From Nitrosomonas sp. HPC101 (GTDB lineage: Bacteria > Pseudomonadota > Gammaproteobacteria > Burkholderiales > Nitrosomonadaceae), in assembly GCF_009833125.1 (NCBI RefSeq), contig NZ_QRCC01000005.1, positions 78,930 through 142,929 of the forward strand: DNA of 64,000 bases. The letters are read 5' to 3'. Shown piece by piece: positions 28,375 through 36,564 of this stretch. The position numbers and the translations under genes were made by a program. Each line of letters opens with the position of its first letter. Position 1 is the first letter of the stretch. The notes below the pieces were generated by a model that made no database searches, was not told where the DNA came from, and worked only from the letters and a program-made list of their open reading frames with translations.

Positions 28375-28848
28375 ATGCGACACGTTGCTACAATTACTTT
28401 CATTGCCAGCCTGACAGGTTTGTCATCACCTGTGTTTTCGTTTCCTGCCATTATAGCTGATGCTATGGATACCTCAGCCAGCATGAGGGTGGCATTATTA
28501 CCTTTGCGAACGGCACACCCGGCTATTTCAGGATTCGATCAGCAGATCCTGACAAATAAACAGGATACAGCGCATATTTTTTCTATTTTCCGGAATTCAA
28601 ATCTTTTCCAGCCCGTGTATATCGTGGCGTCTGGCGCAGAAGCTACTGGTAAGTCTGCCATACAGCCAGTAATTCAGGGTAATGAAATACAGGATGAGCG
28701 TATGGAATTTGAAGAACAGGCAACGCGCAGAGAGTTCGGGGATGAATCGAATCAGGAAGAATTTAAAGAGCAGGCTGTACGCAAGGAATTTGGCGGGCAG
28801 ACAAAATTTGCAGAACCTGTCCCCGAAGCAGGGAAGCATGATCGTTGA
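28375..28848 (+). CDS. Hypothetical secreted protein with C-terminal 18-residue repeat
   Basis: 157 residues, family not recognised. The start at 28375 is set by CCGGAGGG (28361-28368); a longer frame from 28315 has no site. The signal peptide is MRHVATITFIASLTGL with cleavage near VFS/FP. The C-terminal part is strongly charged and holds two copies of an 18-residue unit, EFEEQATRREFGDES and EFKEQAVRKEFGGQT. It is probably periplasmic or extracellular. It stands alone, with a long stem-loop about 80 bp downstream. Confidence 0.6.
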   Translation: MRHVATITFIASLTGLSSPVFSFPAIIADAMDTSASMRVALLPLRTAHPAISGFDQQILTNKQDTAHIFSIFRNSNLFQPVYIVASGAEATGKSAIQPVIQGNEIQDERMEFEEQATRREFGDESNQEEFKEQAVRKEFGGQTKFAEPVPEAGKHDR

Positions 28849-28929
28849 TGCATAGCTGTTGATAAGACTCAGGTTGTTGATCCCTGACGCTGTGATGCGC
28901 TTCGCGCTGAGATACTGAACAGATTAGAT

Positions 28930-28991
28930 TTTCAGTTTTCTGCCAAAAACACCCTGCGCAAACAGGATGTTTAACTGTTAGAAAATTGAAA
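28930..28991. terminator. Long nested stem-loop, candidate bidirectional terminator
   Basis: Outer stem TTTCAGTTTTCT (28930-28941) with AGAAAATTGAAA (28980-28991): 11 Watson-Crick pairs and one G-U. Inner stem AACACCCTG (28948-28956) with CAGGATGTT (28963-28971): 8 of 9 paired. On the minus strand the inner hairpin is followed by TTTTTGG. It sits between a plus-strand gene ending at 28848 and a minus-strand pseudogene ending at 29032, where a shared terminator is expected. Confidence 0.5.
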
Positions 28992-29031
28992 GCCAGTGGT
29001 GATCAGTTCCTTACGGTAATTGTTTGACTGA

Positions 29032-29700
29032 TTACGATCTTGTGATATTGGGTGCTTCGGCGGTCACCATTAGCATGCTGTCGCTCGGTGCGCTGCCCCA
29101 TGTATTCCAATGATAGTTCAATGATTTATCGTTAATAGCGGCAATTGAATTACCATCGATTTTCAGATTAATTTTGTGGGTGTTATTGTCAGCCTTTATC
29201 TCGATATTTTCGAAATGACCAACTTTCCGGCCATCCTTGAGGTTGAATCGAATAATCTGTAGTGGCGGTTCTATCGTGGAGCCGGCGTCGTTATTTTTAC
29301 GTTTATAGTAACCGACGAGGACACTCCCAAGTTGCTTGCCAGCAGCATCAAAGACGTACGCTACCAGGGCATGCTGTCATCACTCAGCGGAATAGTGTTC
29401 CAGGTAAAGCTGAGGTCTGGCTTATCATCTTCCTTAACTGTGTTGCCGTGCAGCTCTGTGCGTACTGCACCATTATATTGTCGGAGTAGTTGACGCTCAC
29501 AGCTACGCTGCCAGATGTCGCTCCATTATAGCTGATGTTGGCTAGTTTGGCGCCGTTGTCTGTCGCCCAGCGGGTACCTTTGGCCATATCGCTCAAGTAT
29601 GCACGGCCGTCCGGCATGGGAATACGTACAAGGATGCACGCATTCCAAGCTACCGCATAGAGTTGCTTGCTGTTGCCTGCAAAATAGTGTGGAATATGCA
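29032..29700 (-). pseudogene. Decayed subtilisin-like (S8) serine protease fragment
   Basis: Minus-strand relic in at least three frames. Near 29690-29540 it reads NSKQLYAVAWNACILVRI and then YLSDMAKGTRWATDNGAKL followed by ANISYNG, a clear match to the subtilase core between the catalytic His and the oxyanion Asn. Around 29480 the frame shifts to YNGAVRTELHGNTVKEDD and PDLSFTWNTIPLSDDSMPW, then a stop. The next frame (LVAYVFDAAGKQLGSVLVGY, then VGHFENIEIKADNNTHKI) runs to a TAA at 29032-29034. No start, catalytic Asp or catalytic Ser region is seen. The N-terminal half is missing and apaG begins right beside the break. Confidence 0.7.
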
Positions 29701-29702
29701 GC

Positions 29703-30086
29703 ATGAAAAATGACCAGAAATATAACATCAAGGTGGAAGTGCATACTGCTTACCTGCAGAATCAGTCAGATCCCGCAGAGGAACAGTATGTGTTTGCCTA
29801 CACGATTACGATCAGTAATACAGGGAACGTGGCTTCTCAACTGGTGAGCCGCCACTGGATCATCACCGATGCTGGTGGAGCGATACGGGAGGTACGGGGG
29901 TTAGGTGTGGTTGGGGAGCAACCTTTGCTTAAACCTGGCGAGAGTTTTGAGTACACCAGTGGAACTGCAATTTCCTCTGTTGCGGGCTCCATGAAGGGGT
30001 TTTACCAGATGGTAGCTGAAGATGGTTTTCATTTTTCGGTGGAAATTCCTGAATTCATTCTGAGCGTGCCGCGTGTGCTACACTGA
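29703..30086 (+). CDS. apaG: ApaG domain protein
   Basis: 127 residues, the usual size for ApaG, a small Ig-like beta-sandwich protein linked in enterobacteria to cobalt/magnesium phenotypes and Ap4A metabolism; its biochemical role is unclear. The N-terminal IKVEVHTAYLQNQS, FAYTITISNTG, QLVSRHWIITDAGG, VVGEQPLLKPGESFEYTSG and SMKGFYQMV are conserved. It is intact although its 5' side borders a decayed protease relic, so its promoter must be very short or lie inside the relic. No good Shine-Dalgarno. Confidence 0.93.
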   Translation: MKNDQKYNIKVEVHTAYLQNQSDPAEEQYVFAYTITISNTGNVASQLVSRHWIITDAGGAIREVRGLGVVGEQPLLKPGESFEYTSGTAISSVAGSMKGFYQMVAEDGFHFSVEIPEFILSVPRVLH

Positions 30087-30089
30087 TTT

Positions 30090-30341
30090 GTGAACGTTGA
30101 TCCGCTGACAATGCTCTGCGGTATGCTTGCGCTATATCTGATTCCAACTCCGTTGGGGGAGGAAGATTTCACCAAAATATTGTCTATCGGAGTTCAGCAA
30201 CCGGCTGGATCTGCAAAAAAGAGTCGGCGATATTTTTGCTGTACGGACAGCCTGAAAGCCATAGTGGTTCGCAGTCGAGAACGTAATGAAGTGATTCTTA
30301 TGGAGTTGCTATTCAAACAAGATGGATTTTACCTCGGCTGA
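30090..30341 (+). pseudogene. Probable stump of a tetrapyrrole-methylase-family protein
   Basis: An open frame with GTG start at 30090, 83 codons. Only the beginning resembles a known family: MLALYLIPTPLGEEDF matches the first strand of SAM-dependent methyltransferases of the tetrapyrrole methylase (RsmI-like) group. The remaining 50 residues show no likeness, and full members are over 220 residues. It is more likely a truncated relic than a gene. It starts 3 bp after apaG. Confidence 0.35.
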
Positions 30342-30497
30342 TTCCATTTCCGTTCCATTGATACATTAATCATTTGAAGCTGAGCAGCAAGGATTAGATG
30401 CGCTGGTAATTTCTGTTCAGGCATCCTGGGTAAGAACTTGAGATGATTTTCTCCAGAGAAATAACACTTTTACCAGTCTTACGATATAAAGGGGGTG

Positions 30498-31043
30498 TTA
30501 CAGTATCGGTTGAATGATTTTCTCTATCTGCTGTTTCTTGATTCGCCCCAAGTGGGTATCGATGATCGTACCATTGCGATCAATAGTCACGGTGAAGGGC
30601 AGGGCACCCTGCGGATTACCCATAGCCTCTGCCAGTGTAAAGGCATCGAATTCCCCGGCCAGGACAGGATAGTTGATATTGAACTCCTTGCTGAACGCAG
30701 CGACTTTTTCGGCGTTGTCTATGGCGATTCCGACGATAACAAAATCTTTCTGGTGGTACGTCGTATACGTATCGATCAACTCAGGAATTTCATCCCGACA
30801 GGGTAGACACCAGGTTGCCCAGAAATTGACAACAATAACTTTCCCCTGCCATTGCGACATAGCCTGAGGAATACCTTCCGGGGTTGAGAGTGTCGTGTTG
30901 AAGAATGTTTCTGCTGCAACCTGCCTGACGCTATCCGGCAGGGTAGTTGTGATACCCATTTCTCTGGATTTATAGGCAACACCGGCGGCCAGAGAAAGGA
31001 TAGCGACAATAACGTAAAATGAAAATTTGTTGGGTCTGGACAT
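30498..31043 (-). CDS. TlpA/ResA-type periplasmic thiol-disulfide reductase
   Basis: 181 residues. One N-terminal membrane anchor (residues 8-23), then a thioredoxin fold with VIVVNFWATWCLPCRDEIPEL (CxxC active site), the TlpA insertion and the cis-Pro region ALPFTVTIDRNG. It probably keeps apo-cytochrome or other periplasmic cysteines reduced, receiving electrons from the DsbD protein encoded upstream on the same strand. This fits an organism with many c-type cytochromes such as HAO. The gap to dsbD is 157 bp. Confidence 0.85.
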   Translation of the reverse strand: MSRPNKFSFYVIVAILSLAAGVAYKSREMGITTTLPDSVRQVAAETFFNTTLSTPEGIPQAMSQWQGKVIVVNFWATWCLPCRDEIPELIDTYTTYHQKDFVIVGIAIDNAEKVAAFSKEFNINYPVLAGEFDAFTLAEAMGNPQGALPFTVTIDRNGTIIDTHLGRIKKQQIEKIIQPIL

Positions 31044-31200
31044 AGAGGATTCCGGAAAGAAGTGGATTTTACGCGGTACAGCACATAGATAGCGAATATC
31101 AGTATCGGGTATTCTCTATACAGGCGACGTACTCAAGACATGATGTGAACTTGTCATGCCTGTGAAATGGTGCGGGTGTGGATAGGTTGCTTCCTGATTA

Positions 31201-33141
31201 TCAGAGTAGTATTGCATCCAGCACGGTAACAAAGTCTTTTTTGTCGAGATAGCCAATGATTTTGATGTTGGGGATCTCGACCCCTTGCGAGTCAAAAAAC
31301 AAGATTCCGGGTGGCCCGAAGAGCTTGAAACGTTTGAGCAGTGCGGTGTCATCCGGTGTTCCCTCGGTTACGTTGATCTGAACCAGTTCGACATTTTTCA
31401 GGCGCTCCTGGACATGCGGATCGGTAAAGGTGAAACGTTCCATTTCCTTGCAGGAAACACACCAGTCAGCGTAAAAGTCGATCATGACGTAACGTCCCCG
31501 TGATTTCCGAATGAGTTCATCCAGTTCTGCGACTGTTTTTACCTGCTTGAACGGCAGAAGGTTGTTTGTGCTTGCTGGTGATTCGGTAAGCTGTGCGGAA
31601 AGAGGCATTGCAGCCAGATTGAATCTGGATAGCGGCTGCAAAACATCCCGGCTGCCGGACAGGACGCCGATGAGTAATGCGATACCAGTCAATAGTGCAA
31701 TGACACCCACTCCTTTGAGGAATTTACTGAAGCCCGGTGCCTGGTTGGGAAGTGGATCAAGCGCATGCAGATAGATGGCGGAAATGATCAGTAACGCTGC
31801 CCAGAGTAGCATATGCGTAACTTCCGTGATTACAGGCGAGATCAGCCAGATGGCGACAGCCAGCAGCAGGACACCGAAAAATTGCTGGATGGATTTCATC
31901 CACGCACCGGATCTGGGCAGCAGTGCGCCGGCAGAGACTCCCAGCAGCAACAGTGGCACGCCCATTCCGAGCGCCATGACAAACAAAGCTGAACCGCCCA
32001 GTATGACATCGCGTGTCTGGCTGATGTAGATTAATGCACCAGCCAGTGGTGCGGCGACACAGGGGCTGACGATCAGGGCAGACAGTGCACCCATTCCAAA
32101 TACACCAGCAAATTGTCCCCCTCTGAAATGACCGGTTTCCTCAACCAGTTTGTTTTGTATGGAAGCGGGCAATCGCAATTCGTAGAAACCAAACATCGAA
32201 AATGCCAGTGCAGTGAAGACCAGCGCAAACGTTCCAAGCACCCAGGCGTTTTGCAGTGCAGCAGACAGCATTGCACCAGACAGGCCTGCTGCCGCGCCGG
32301 CGATGGCGTAAGTGATCGACATGCCCAGTACATAGGCGAGCGCCAGCATAAAGCCGCGCAGTTTTGACATCTGTTGCCCCTTGCTGGCAATGATGCCGGA
32401 CAGAATCGGAAACATGGGGAATACGCAGGGCGTAAAGGCGAGTAGCAGGCCGATGCCGAAAAAACCGCTCAAAATCAGCCAGAAATTGCCACTAGCGAAC
32501 AGGCGTTCTATTTTGTAGGATTCTGTTTCAAACAGCGGCGCATCACCGGGTACCTGGAATAACTCAGCGGTGGGGTTTGTGCTCGCGGCCTGAGCGCTGC
32601 TGCTGATGACGTCAGCCGCTGTGCTTACCATGGCCTTAAGGACAGGCAGCAGTAGTTCCTTTTCCTTGTTGATGGGTGCATAACATACACCAATCGGTTC
32701 ATTACAACCCTGGTAGGAGGCGGATAGGGAGAGTTGTTCCGGAACAGGTTTGTCCCGACGTAGTGTGATAACAGCCTCCAGGGGCTGGTAGTACACTTCA
32801 GTTTTGCCAAAAAGCTGATCATCCTTCATCTTCCCGGATGGCAGCGTGACTTGCTCGATGTGGATCCCTTCACTTTTTGATTCAAAAGCGATCTTGTCAC
32901 GATAAAGATAGTAATCCTTGGCTGGTGTCAGATGAGCGACCAGCGTGTGGTCATCCCGTACTTCAAGTGACAGTTTGAACGCTTCATCTGGTGGCAATAG
33001 CTCCTGTTCGGCCTGGTCAGTATTCATCCCCAGACGTTGCAGAATACTCATTAATCCCCCGGACCGGCTTTCTTCGGCCAGGACGTGCGTGCTGATCAGG
33101 CAGAGTGACAGCAAAATTAAAATGAATTTTATCCAGCGCAT
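31201..33141 (-). CDS. dsbD: Thiol:disulfide interchange protein DsbD
   Basis: Carries electrons from cytoplasmic thioredoxin to periplasmic reductases. 646 residues: signal peptide (to LAEE), alpha domain with paired cysteines GCNEPIGVCY, eight-helix membrane domain with FTPCVFPMFPILSG and VSPCVAAPLAGALIY, and a C-terminal thioredoxin domain with DWCVSCKEME. The linker after the alpha domain is extended. It starts 12 bp after cutA; cutA next to dsbD is also seen in E. coli. Needed for cytochrome c maturation and for the neighbouring TlpA-like protein. Confidence 0.95.
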   Translation of the reverse strand: MRWIKFILILLSLCLISTHVLAEESRSGGLMSILQRLGMNTDQAEQELLPPDEAFKLSLEVRDDHTLVAHLTPAKDYYLYRDKIAFESKSEGIHIEQVTLPSGKMKDDQLFGKTEVYYQPLEAVITLRRDKPVPEQLSLSASYQGCNEPIGVCYAPINKEKELLLPVLKAMVSTAADVISSSAQAASTNPTAELFQVPGDAPLFETESYKIERLFASGNFWLILSGFFGIGLLLAFTPCVFPMFPILSGIIASKGQQMSKLRGFMLALAYVLGMSITYAIAGAAAGLSGAMLSAALQNAWVLGTFALVFTALAFSMFGFYELRLPASIQNKLVEETGHFRGGQFAGVFGMGALSALIVSPCVAAPLAGALIYISQTRDVILGGSALFVMALGMGVPLLLLGVSAGALLPRSGAWMKSIQQFFGVLLLAVAIWLISPVITEVTHMLLWAALLIISAIYLHALDPLPNQAPGFSKFLKGVGVIALLTGIALLIGVLSGSRDVLQPLSRFNLAAMPLSAQLTESPASTNNLLPFKQVKTVAELDELIRKSRGRYVMIDFYADWCVSCKEMERFTFTDPHVQERLKNVELVQINVTEGTPDDTALLKRFKLFGPPGILFFDSQGVEIPNIKIIGYLDKKDFVTVLDAILL

Positions 33142-33153
33142 TGGTTATCTCGG

Positions 33154-33492
33154 TTAGATATCTGTTTCAGTTGTTTCATTGGCAACCCACTGCAGGTAAG
33201 CAGGCAATCCGTTATCGAGAAAGACAGCAATAACTTCAGGGAGTTCGTAGGGGTGGTGTGATTTAATCGCCTGTTCCACATCCTGGTAGCGCCCCCGGGT
33301 GGTTTTGATCAGAACCGGTACTTCACTGGTTGTTTCAATGTGATCTTGCCAGCGGTAGATTGAAGTACACTCTTGCAAAATATTAATACATGCTGCCAAC
33401 CGATGATCAACCAGTACTTTTGCCAGCTTTCTGGCACTTGCTTCGTCCGGAAAGCTGGTCAGAACAAGCAGGATTCGGGATGATTCGGTCAT
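33154..33492 (-). CDS. cutA: Divalent-cation tolerance protein CutA
   Basis: 112 residues of the trimeric CutA1 family, historically linked to copper tolerance but of unclear function. Conserved pieces: LVLTSFPDEASARKLAKVLV, AACINILQECTSIYRWQ, EVPVLIKTTRGRY and HPYELPEVIAV. The start at 33492 fits the family N-terminus; an in-frame ATG at 33525 would add 11 residues. Neither has a clear ribosome site. Leads into dsbD. Confidence 0.92.
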   Translation of the reverse strand: MTESSRILLVLTSFPDEASARKLAKVLVDHRLAACINILQECTSIYRWQDHIETTSEVPVLIKTTRGRYQDVEQAIKSHHPYELPEVIAVFLDNGLPAYLQWVANETTETDI

Positions 33493-33608
33493 TTCATACG
33501 GTTTTGGGAATTGCTGCCCCAGCATAATCCATCTGAATTTATATGATATGCTATTGTAGTTGAAATATAATTTTCCATGGCAATAAGAAGATGGTGTAAG
33601 GCAGTACG

Positions 33609-33800
33609 ATGAAAAATCTGTTTGTATTACTCCAGTCCATTACGGTAATTTTTCCTATTGGTGTTTTCTTTACCTATATCATTATGGATGAAGGGGATCA
33701 GTTTACCTATGAGCACTATTTGATGACAACATTGAGTGCTTTCCCTTTTTTCATGGTCCTGCTGATCAAGTATTTCATATCAGGATTCGATGACAAGTAG
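33609..33800 (+). CDS. Small hypothetical membrane protein
   Basis: 63 residues with two hydrophobic segments (about 5-26 and 40-57) joined by an acidic loop (DEGDQFTYEHYL). Family not recognised. The ORF lies alone between cutA (divergent) and the SH3 gene; the ribosome site is weak. It may be a short inner-membrane protein. Confidence 0.45.
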   Translation: MKNLFVLLQSITVIFPIGVFFTYIIMDEGDQFTYEHYLMTTLSAFPFFMVLLIKYFISGFDDK

Positions 33801-33899
33801 CACCAGCATTCTTGGATCAGGCCAGCATGAAATCCGGATGTTCGGTATCTGTTAGTAATAATTGTGCTGCCGTGTTTCCGGAACCACACTATACGTGAA

Positions 33900-34586
33900 A
33901 TGAGTAAACTTACCTGTTCTCTGATTGTTTTTGTCATTTTTCTGTGTATGTTGCCACTGACGGTTCGAGCTGAAAAAGGCTATACCAGTGATCAGGTGGA
34001 AGTGCTGATGCGGACAGGTCCCAGCCATAAGCATGCAATTGTGAAGATGCTGAAAAGTGGCGCTGAGCTGGAAATACTGGAACAAGATCGGGATAAAGGT
34101 TATTCCAGGGTTCGGGCTGTCGGAGGAGCCGAGGGATGGGTGCTGGCGCGTCATCTGATGGTTGAGCCGGCGGCGCGGATATTGCTTGAAGAATTAAGCA
34201 ATCAATTTTCAGGATCCGGCAATCCTACGGAGAGAGAGAGTCCGCGCGCCCAGGCTGATTTTATCAGGCATGAATATGAAATAATGATACGGCGGGTAGC
34301 AACGCTTGAGAAGCATAATAATCAGCTGGAAACCGAGCTGTCTAAAATAAAGCAGTTGGCTGCCAATGCCGTACAGCTTGATAATCAGAATCAGGAAATG
34401 CGGCGGCAAACAGATGTTTTGACGACAAAGCTTGGCAAGCTTGAGCAAGAAAACCAGACATTGGGTAAACAGGTTGAGCGTGAGTGGTTTTACGCAGGTG
34501 CGCTGGTGTTATTTGCTGGTTTATTTCTGGGACTGGTTATTCCACGAATTCAATGGCGCAAGCGGTCACGTTACAATGATTTTTAA
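33900..34586 (+). CDS. SH3-domain/coiled-coil membrane protein (YgiM/TIGR04211-like)
   Basis: 228 residues. A signal peptide (LIVFVIFLCMLPLTVRA) leads into a bacterial SH3 domain (VEVLMRTGPSHKHAIVKML, GYSRVRAVGGAEGWV). A coiled coil of about 80 residues follows (MIRRVATLEKHNNQLETEL onward), then a C-terminal membrane helix (AGALVLFAGLFLGLVI) and a basic tail. This is the E. coli YgiM layout; the role is unknown, probably in the envelope. Start chosen at 33900 so that the signal peptide begins normally. Confidence 0.85.
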   Translation: MSKLTCSLIVFVIFLCMLPLTVRAEKGYTSDQVEVLMRTGPSHKHAIVKMLKSGAELEILEQDRDKGYSRVRAVGGAEGWVLARHLMVEPAARILLEELSNQFSGSGNPTERESPRAQADFIRHEYEIMIRRVATLEKHNNQLETELSKIKQLAANAVQLDNQNQEMRRQTDVLTTKLGKLEQENQTLGKQVEREWFYAGALVLFAGLFLGLVIPRIQWRKRSRYNDF

Positions 34587-34719
34587 CAGTATCCGGATTT
34601 GTAATTAAGTTTGAATTAGCAGGCTGTCGAGAAATTTTTGTGGAACTTGCTCGTGACGTTGCATGGTGTTGACTTCTGCCTGTCCATGCGCTTTACAGTT
34701 TTGATCGCGCAATGACCTG

Positions 34720-35595
34720 TTAATACAGAATCAGTGCACTTGGATGCTGAATGTGTATCGAAAAACGGTTTTTTTTGCGCGATACCCAACCGCGTACTTC
34801 CAATGATTTATTCAGATAGGTTTCCAGAGATGGGAACAGGGCCAGATCCCGGTTGGCAATAGAGAGGTCGATATTTTTGCTAACAATGAGGCGGCTGAAC
34901 CGGCGATTGCGTTTGAGTGCTGTGACTTTTACCCGGTAGCGTTGCCAGCCAAGCGGTTTTTCGGCAAGTTTGATCAACTGGCGTGGCTGGTATTGTTTCA
35001 TTGACCAGATTCCGAGTTCCTTTGCTTCCGCCCGTTGTTGTGCCTTGATCAGGGTACTGGCGTGCAGCAGATTTGGGGGGATCAGATTGACGGTGGCCAG
35101 TCCTTTTTCCACCAGGGATAGGTTGATGTGTTCACCGTCCGGAAGATACAGGTGAGCAAGCATTCTTTTATAGTGATCTTGTGTTTGCCGGTCATGTTCC
35201 AGATAGACGTTGCGCCCTGATAGCTTTCCTTGCAGCCATTTTTTTGCTTCAATTCCGCCTGGTTCTGCCGGGCGAAACCGATTTTCGATTTCGGGTGCAT
35301 TCACGCCCAGCAATCTTACTCGTTTGTTATTTTCGAGCACGACGGTATCACCGTCGATAACCCGGATGATCCGGTGCTTGTTCTGGGCTGGCTGGGTGGC
35401 AAGCTGCAGTGGTTTTGCAGTTGCCGTGGGGATGTCCGAATAAAGGGATTGACCATGGGGATCCGTAGAGCGATAGATGGTGTCGGCCAGGCCCGGTTGA
35501 GTATGCAGAACAACTGGAATAATTGTAAAAAGACAGAATTTCAGGAAAAAGAATGACAGGTTGGGCTGTATCCGAGGGGCTCTGGTAAAATGCAT
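34720..35595 (-). CDS. Secreted thermonuclease (SNase) with DUF4124-like N-terminus
   Basis: 291 residues. Signal peptide with cleavage near GLA/DT, then a short DUF4124-like segment (TIYRSTDPHGQSLYSDIP), then a staphylococcal-nuclease domain with IIRVIDGDTVVLENNKRVRLLG, APEIE, YLEHDRQTQDHYKRMLAHLYL and GLATVNLIP, covering the Ca-binding Asp and active-site Arg/Glu regions. About 90 residues after the nuclease domain (WQRYRVKVTALKRNRRFSRL, LEVRGWVSRKKNR) form an unassigned basic OB-like domain. It is probably a periplasmic or extracellular nuclease used for nutrient salvage or DNA clearance. Converges with the SH3 gene. Confidence 0.82.
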   Translation of the reverse strand: MHFTRAPRIQPNLSFFFLKFCLFTIIPVVLHTQPGLADTIYRSTDPHGQSLYSDIPTATAKPLQLATQPAQNKHRIIRVIDGDTVVLENNKRVRLLGVNAPEIENRFRPAEPGGIEAKKWLQGKLSGRNVYLEHDRQTQDHYKRMLAHLYLPDGEHINLSLVEKGLATVNLIPPNLLHASTLIKAQQRAEAKELGIWSMKQYQPRQLIKLAEKPLGWQRYRVKVTALKRNRRFSRLIVSKNIDLSIANRDLALFPSLETYLNKSLEVRGWVSRKKNRFSIHIQHPSALILY

Positions 35596-35719
35596 AAATG
35601 GATTGTGTCAGGGAAATGTTTGGGCTGGGAGATTGGCGTAACCGGTATCTGGATTGGCGCGCAACCGTGGAGATGTTACTTATGTCGCTGAACTTTTGGA
35701 AGTTGAAAGACAAAAACTG

Positions 35720-36538
35720 ATGGCTACCCTTCCGCTGATTGAATTCAAAAATGTTAATTTTTCCTATGGCTCCCGGGTAATTCTGAATGGTGTCGATATG
35801 AATATATCCCGGGGACAGGTGATTGCCATCATGGGTGGGAGCGGATCAGGAAAAACTACACTGCTGCGCCTGATTGGCGGTGAAGCCAAGCCATCGGCCG
35901 GTTCTGTCAGTGTGGCAGGGCGGGTGGTACATGAACTTGGCCGGGATGAATTATTTAAACTGCGGCGCAAGATGGGTATGTTGTTTCAGTTTGGAGCCCT
36001 GTTTACGGATTTGTCAGTATTCGATAACGTTGCTTTTCAGATGCGTGAGCATACCAATCTCCCTGAATCGATGATCCGGGATCTGGTACTGATGAAACTG
36101 CATGCAGTGGGTTTACGTGGAGCACATCATCTGATGCCAGCCCAGCTTTCCGGTGGAATGGCACGGCGTGTGGCGCTGGCTCGCTCGATTGCGCTGGACC
36201 CGATGCTGATGATGTTCGATGAGCCATTTACCGGCCTGGATCCAATCTCGTTGAGTGTGATTGGAGGGTTGATCCGGCGCTTGACTGACACGCTCGGTAT
36301 GACTTCTATTCTGGTAACACACGACATTCAGGAGTCACTGCGGATTGTTGATTACGTTTATTTTTTGGCAGACGGAGTAATTGCTGCACATGGGACACCG
36401 GATGAAGTGCGTGAATCGAAAGTGCCATTCGTACATCAGTTTGTCCATGGTGAAATAGATGGTCCGGTACCATTTCATTATCAGGCACAGACTTCTTACT
36501 CCCAGGATTTGGGTGTAAGGACTGAAAGTGGTGTCTGA
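35720..36538 (+). CDS. mlaF: Phospholipid ABC transporter ATPase MlaF
   Basis: ATPase of the MlaFEDB complex that moves phospholipids between the inner membrane and periplasmic MlaC. 272 residues. Walker A GGSGSGKTTLLRL, signature LSGGMARRVALARS, Walker B LMMFDEPFTGLD and the switch His in LVTHD are all present. Start at 35720 fits the family; a TTG at 35654 would add 22 residues. First gene of mlaFEDCB; the next gene starts 26 bp later. Confidence 0.95.
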   Translation: MATLPLIEFKNVNFSYGSRVILNGVDMNISRGQVIAIMGGSGSGKTTLLRLIGGEAKPSAGSVSVAGRVVHELGRDELFKLRRKMGMLFQFGALFTDLSVFDNVAFQMREHTNLPESMIRDLVLMKLHAVGLRGAHHLMPAQLSGGMARRVALARSIALDPMLMMFDEPFTGLDPISLSVIGGLIRRLTDTLGMTSILVTHDIQESLRIVDYVYFLADGVIAAHGTPDEVRESKVPFVHQFVHGEIDGPVPFHYQAQTSYSQDLGVRTESGV

Positions 36539-36564
36539 GGATGCTGCCGGCATGAATACGGGGA

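Noticed and set aside
34617..34640. GGCTGTCGAGAAAT, and GGCTGTTGAAAAAC near 59871, resembling transposon ends
   Set aside because: No matching inverted partner was found at a sensible distance for either.
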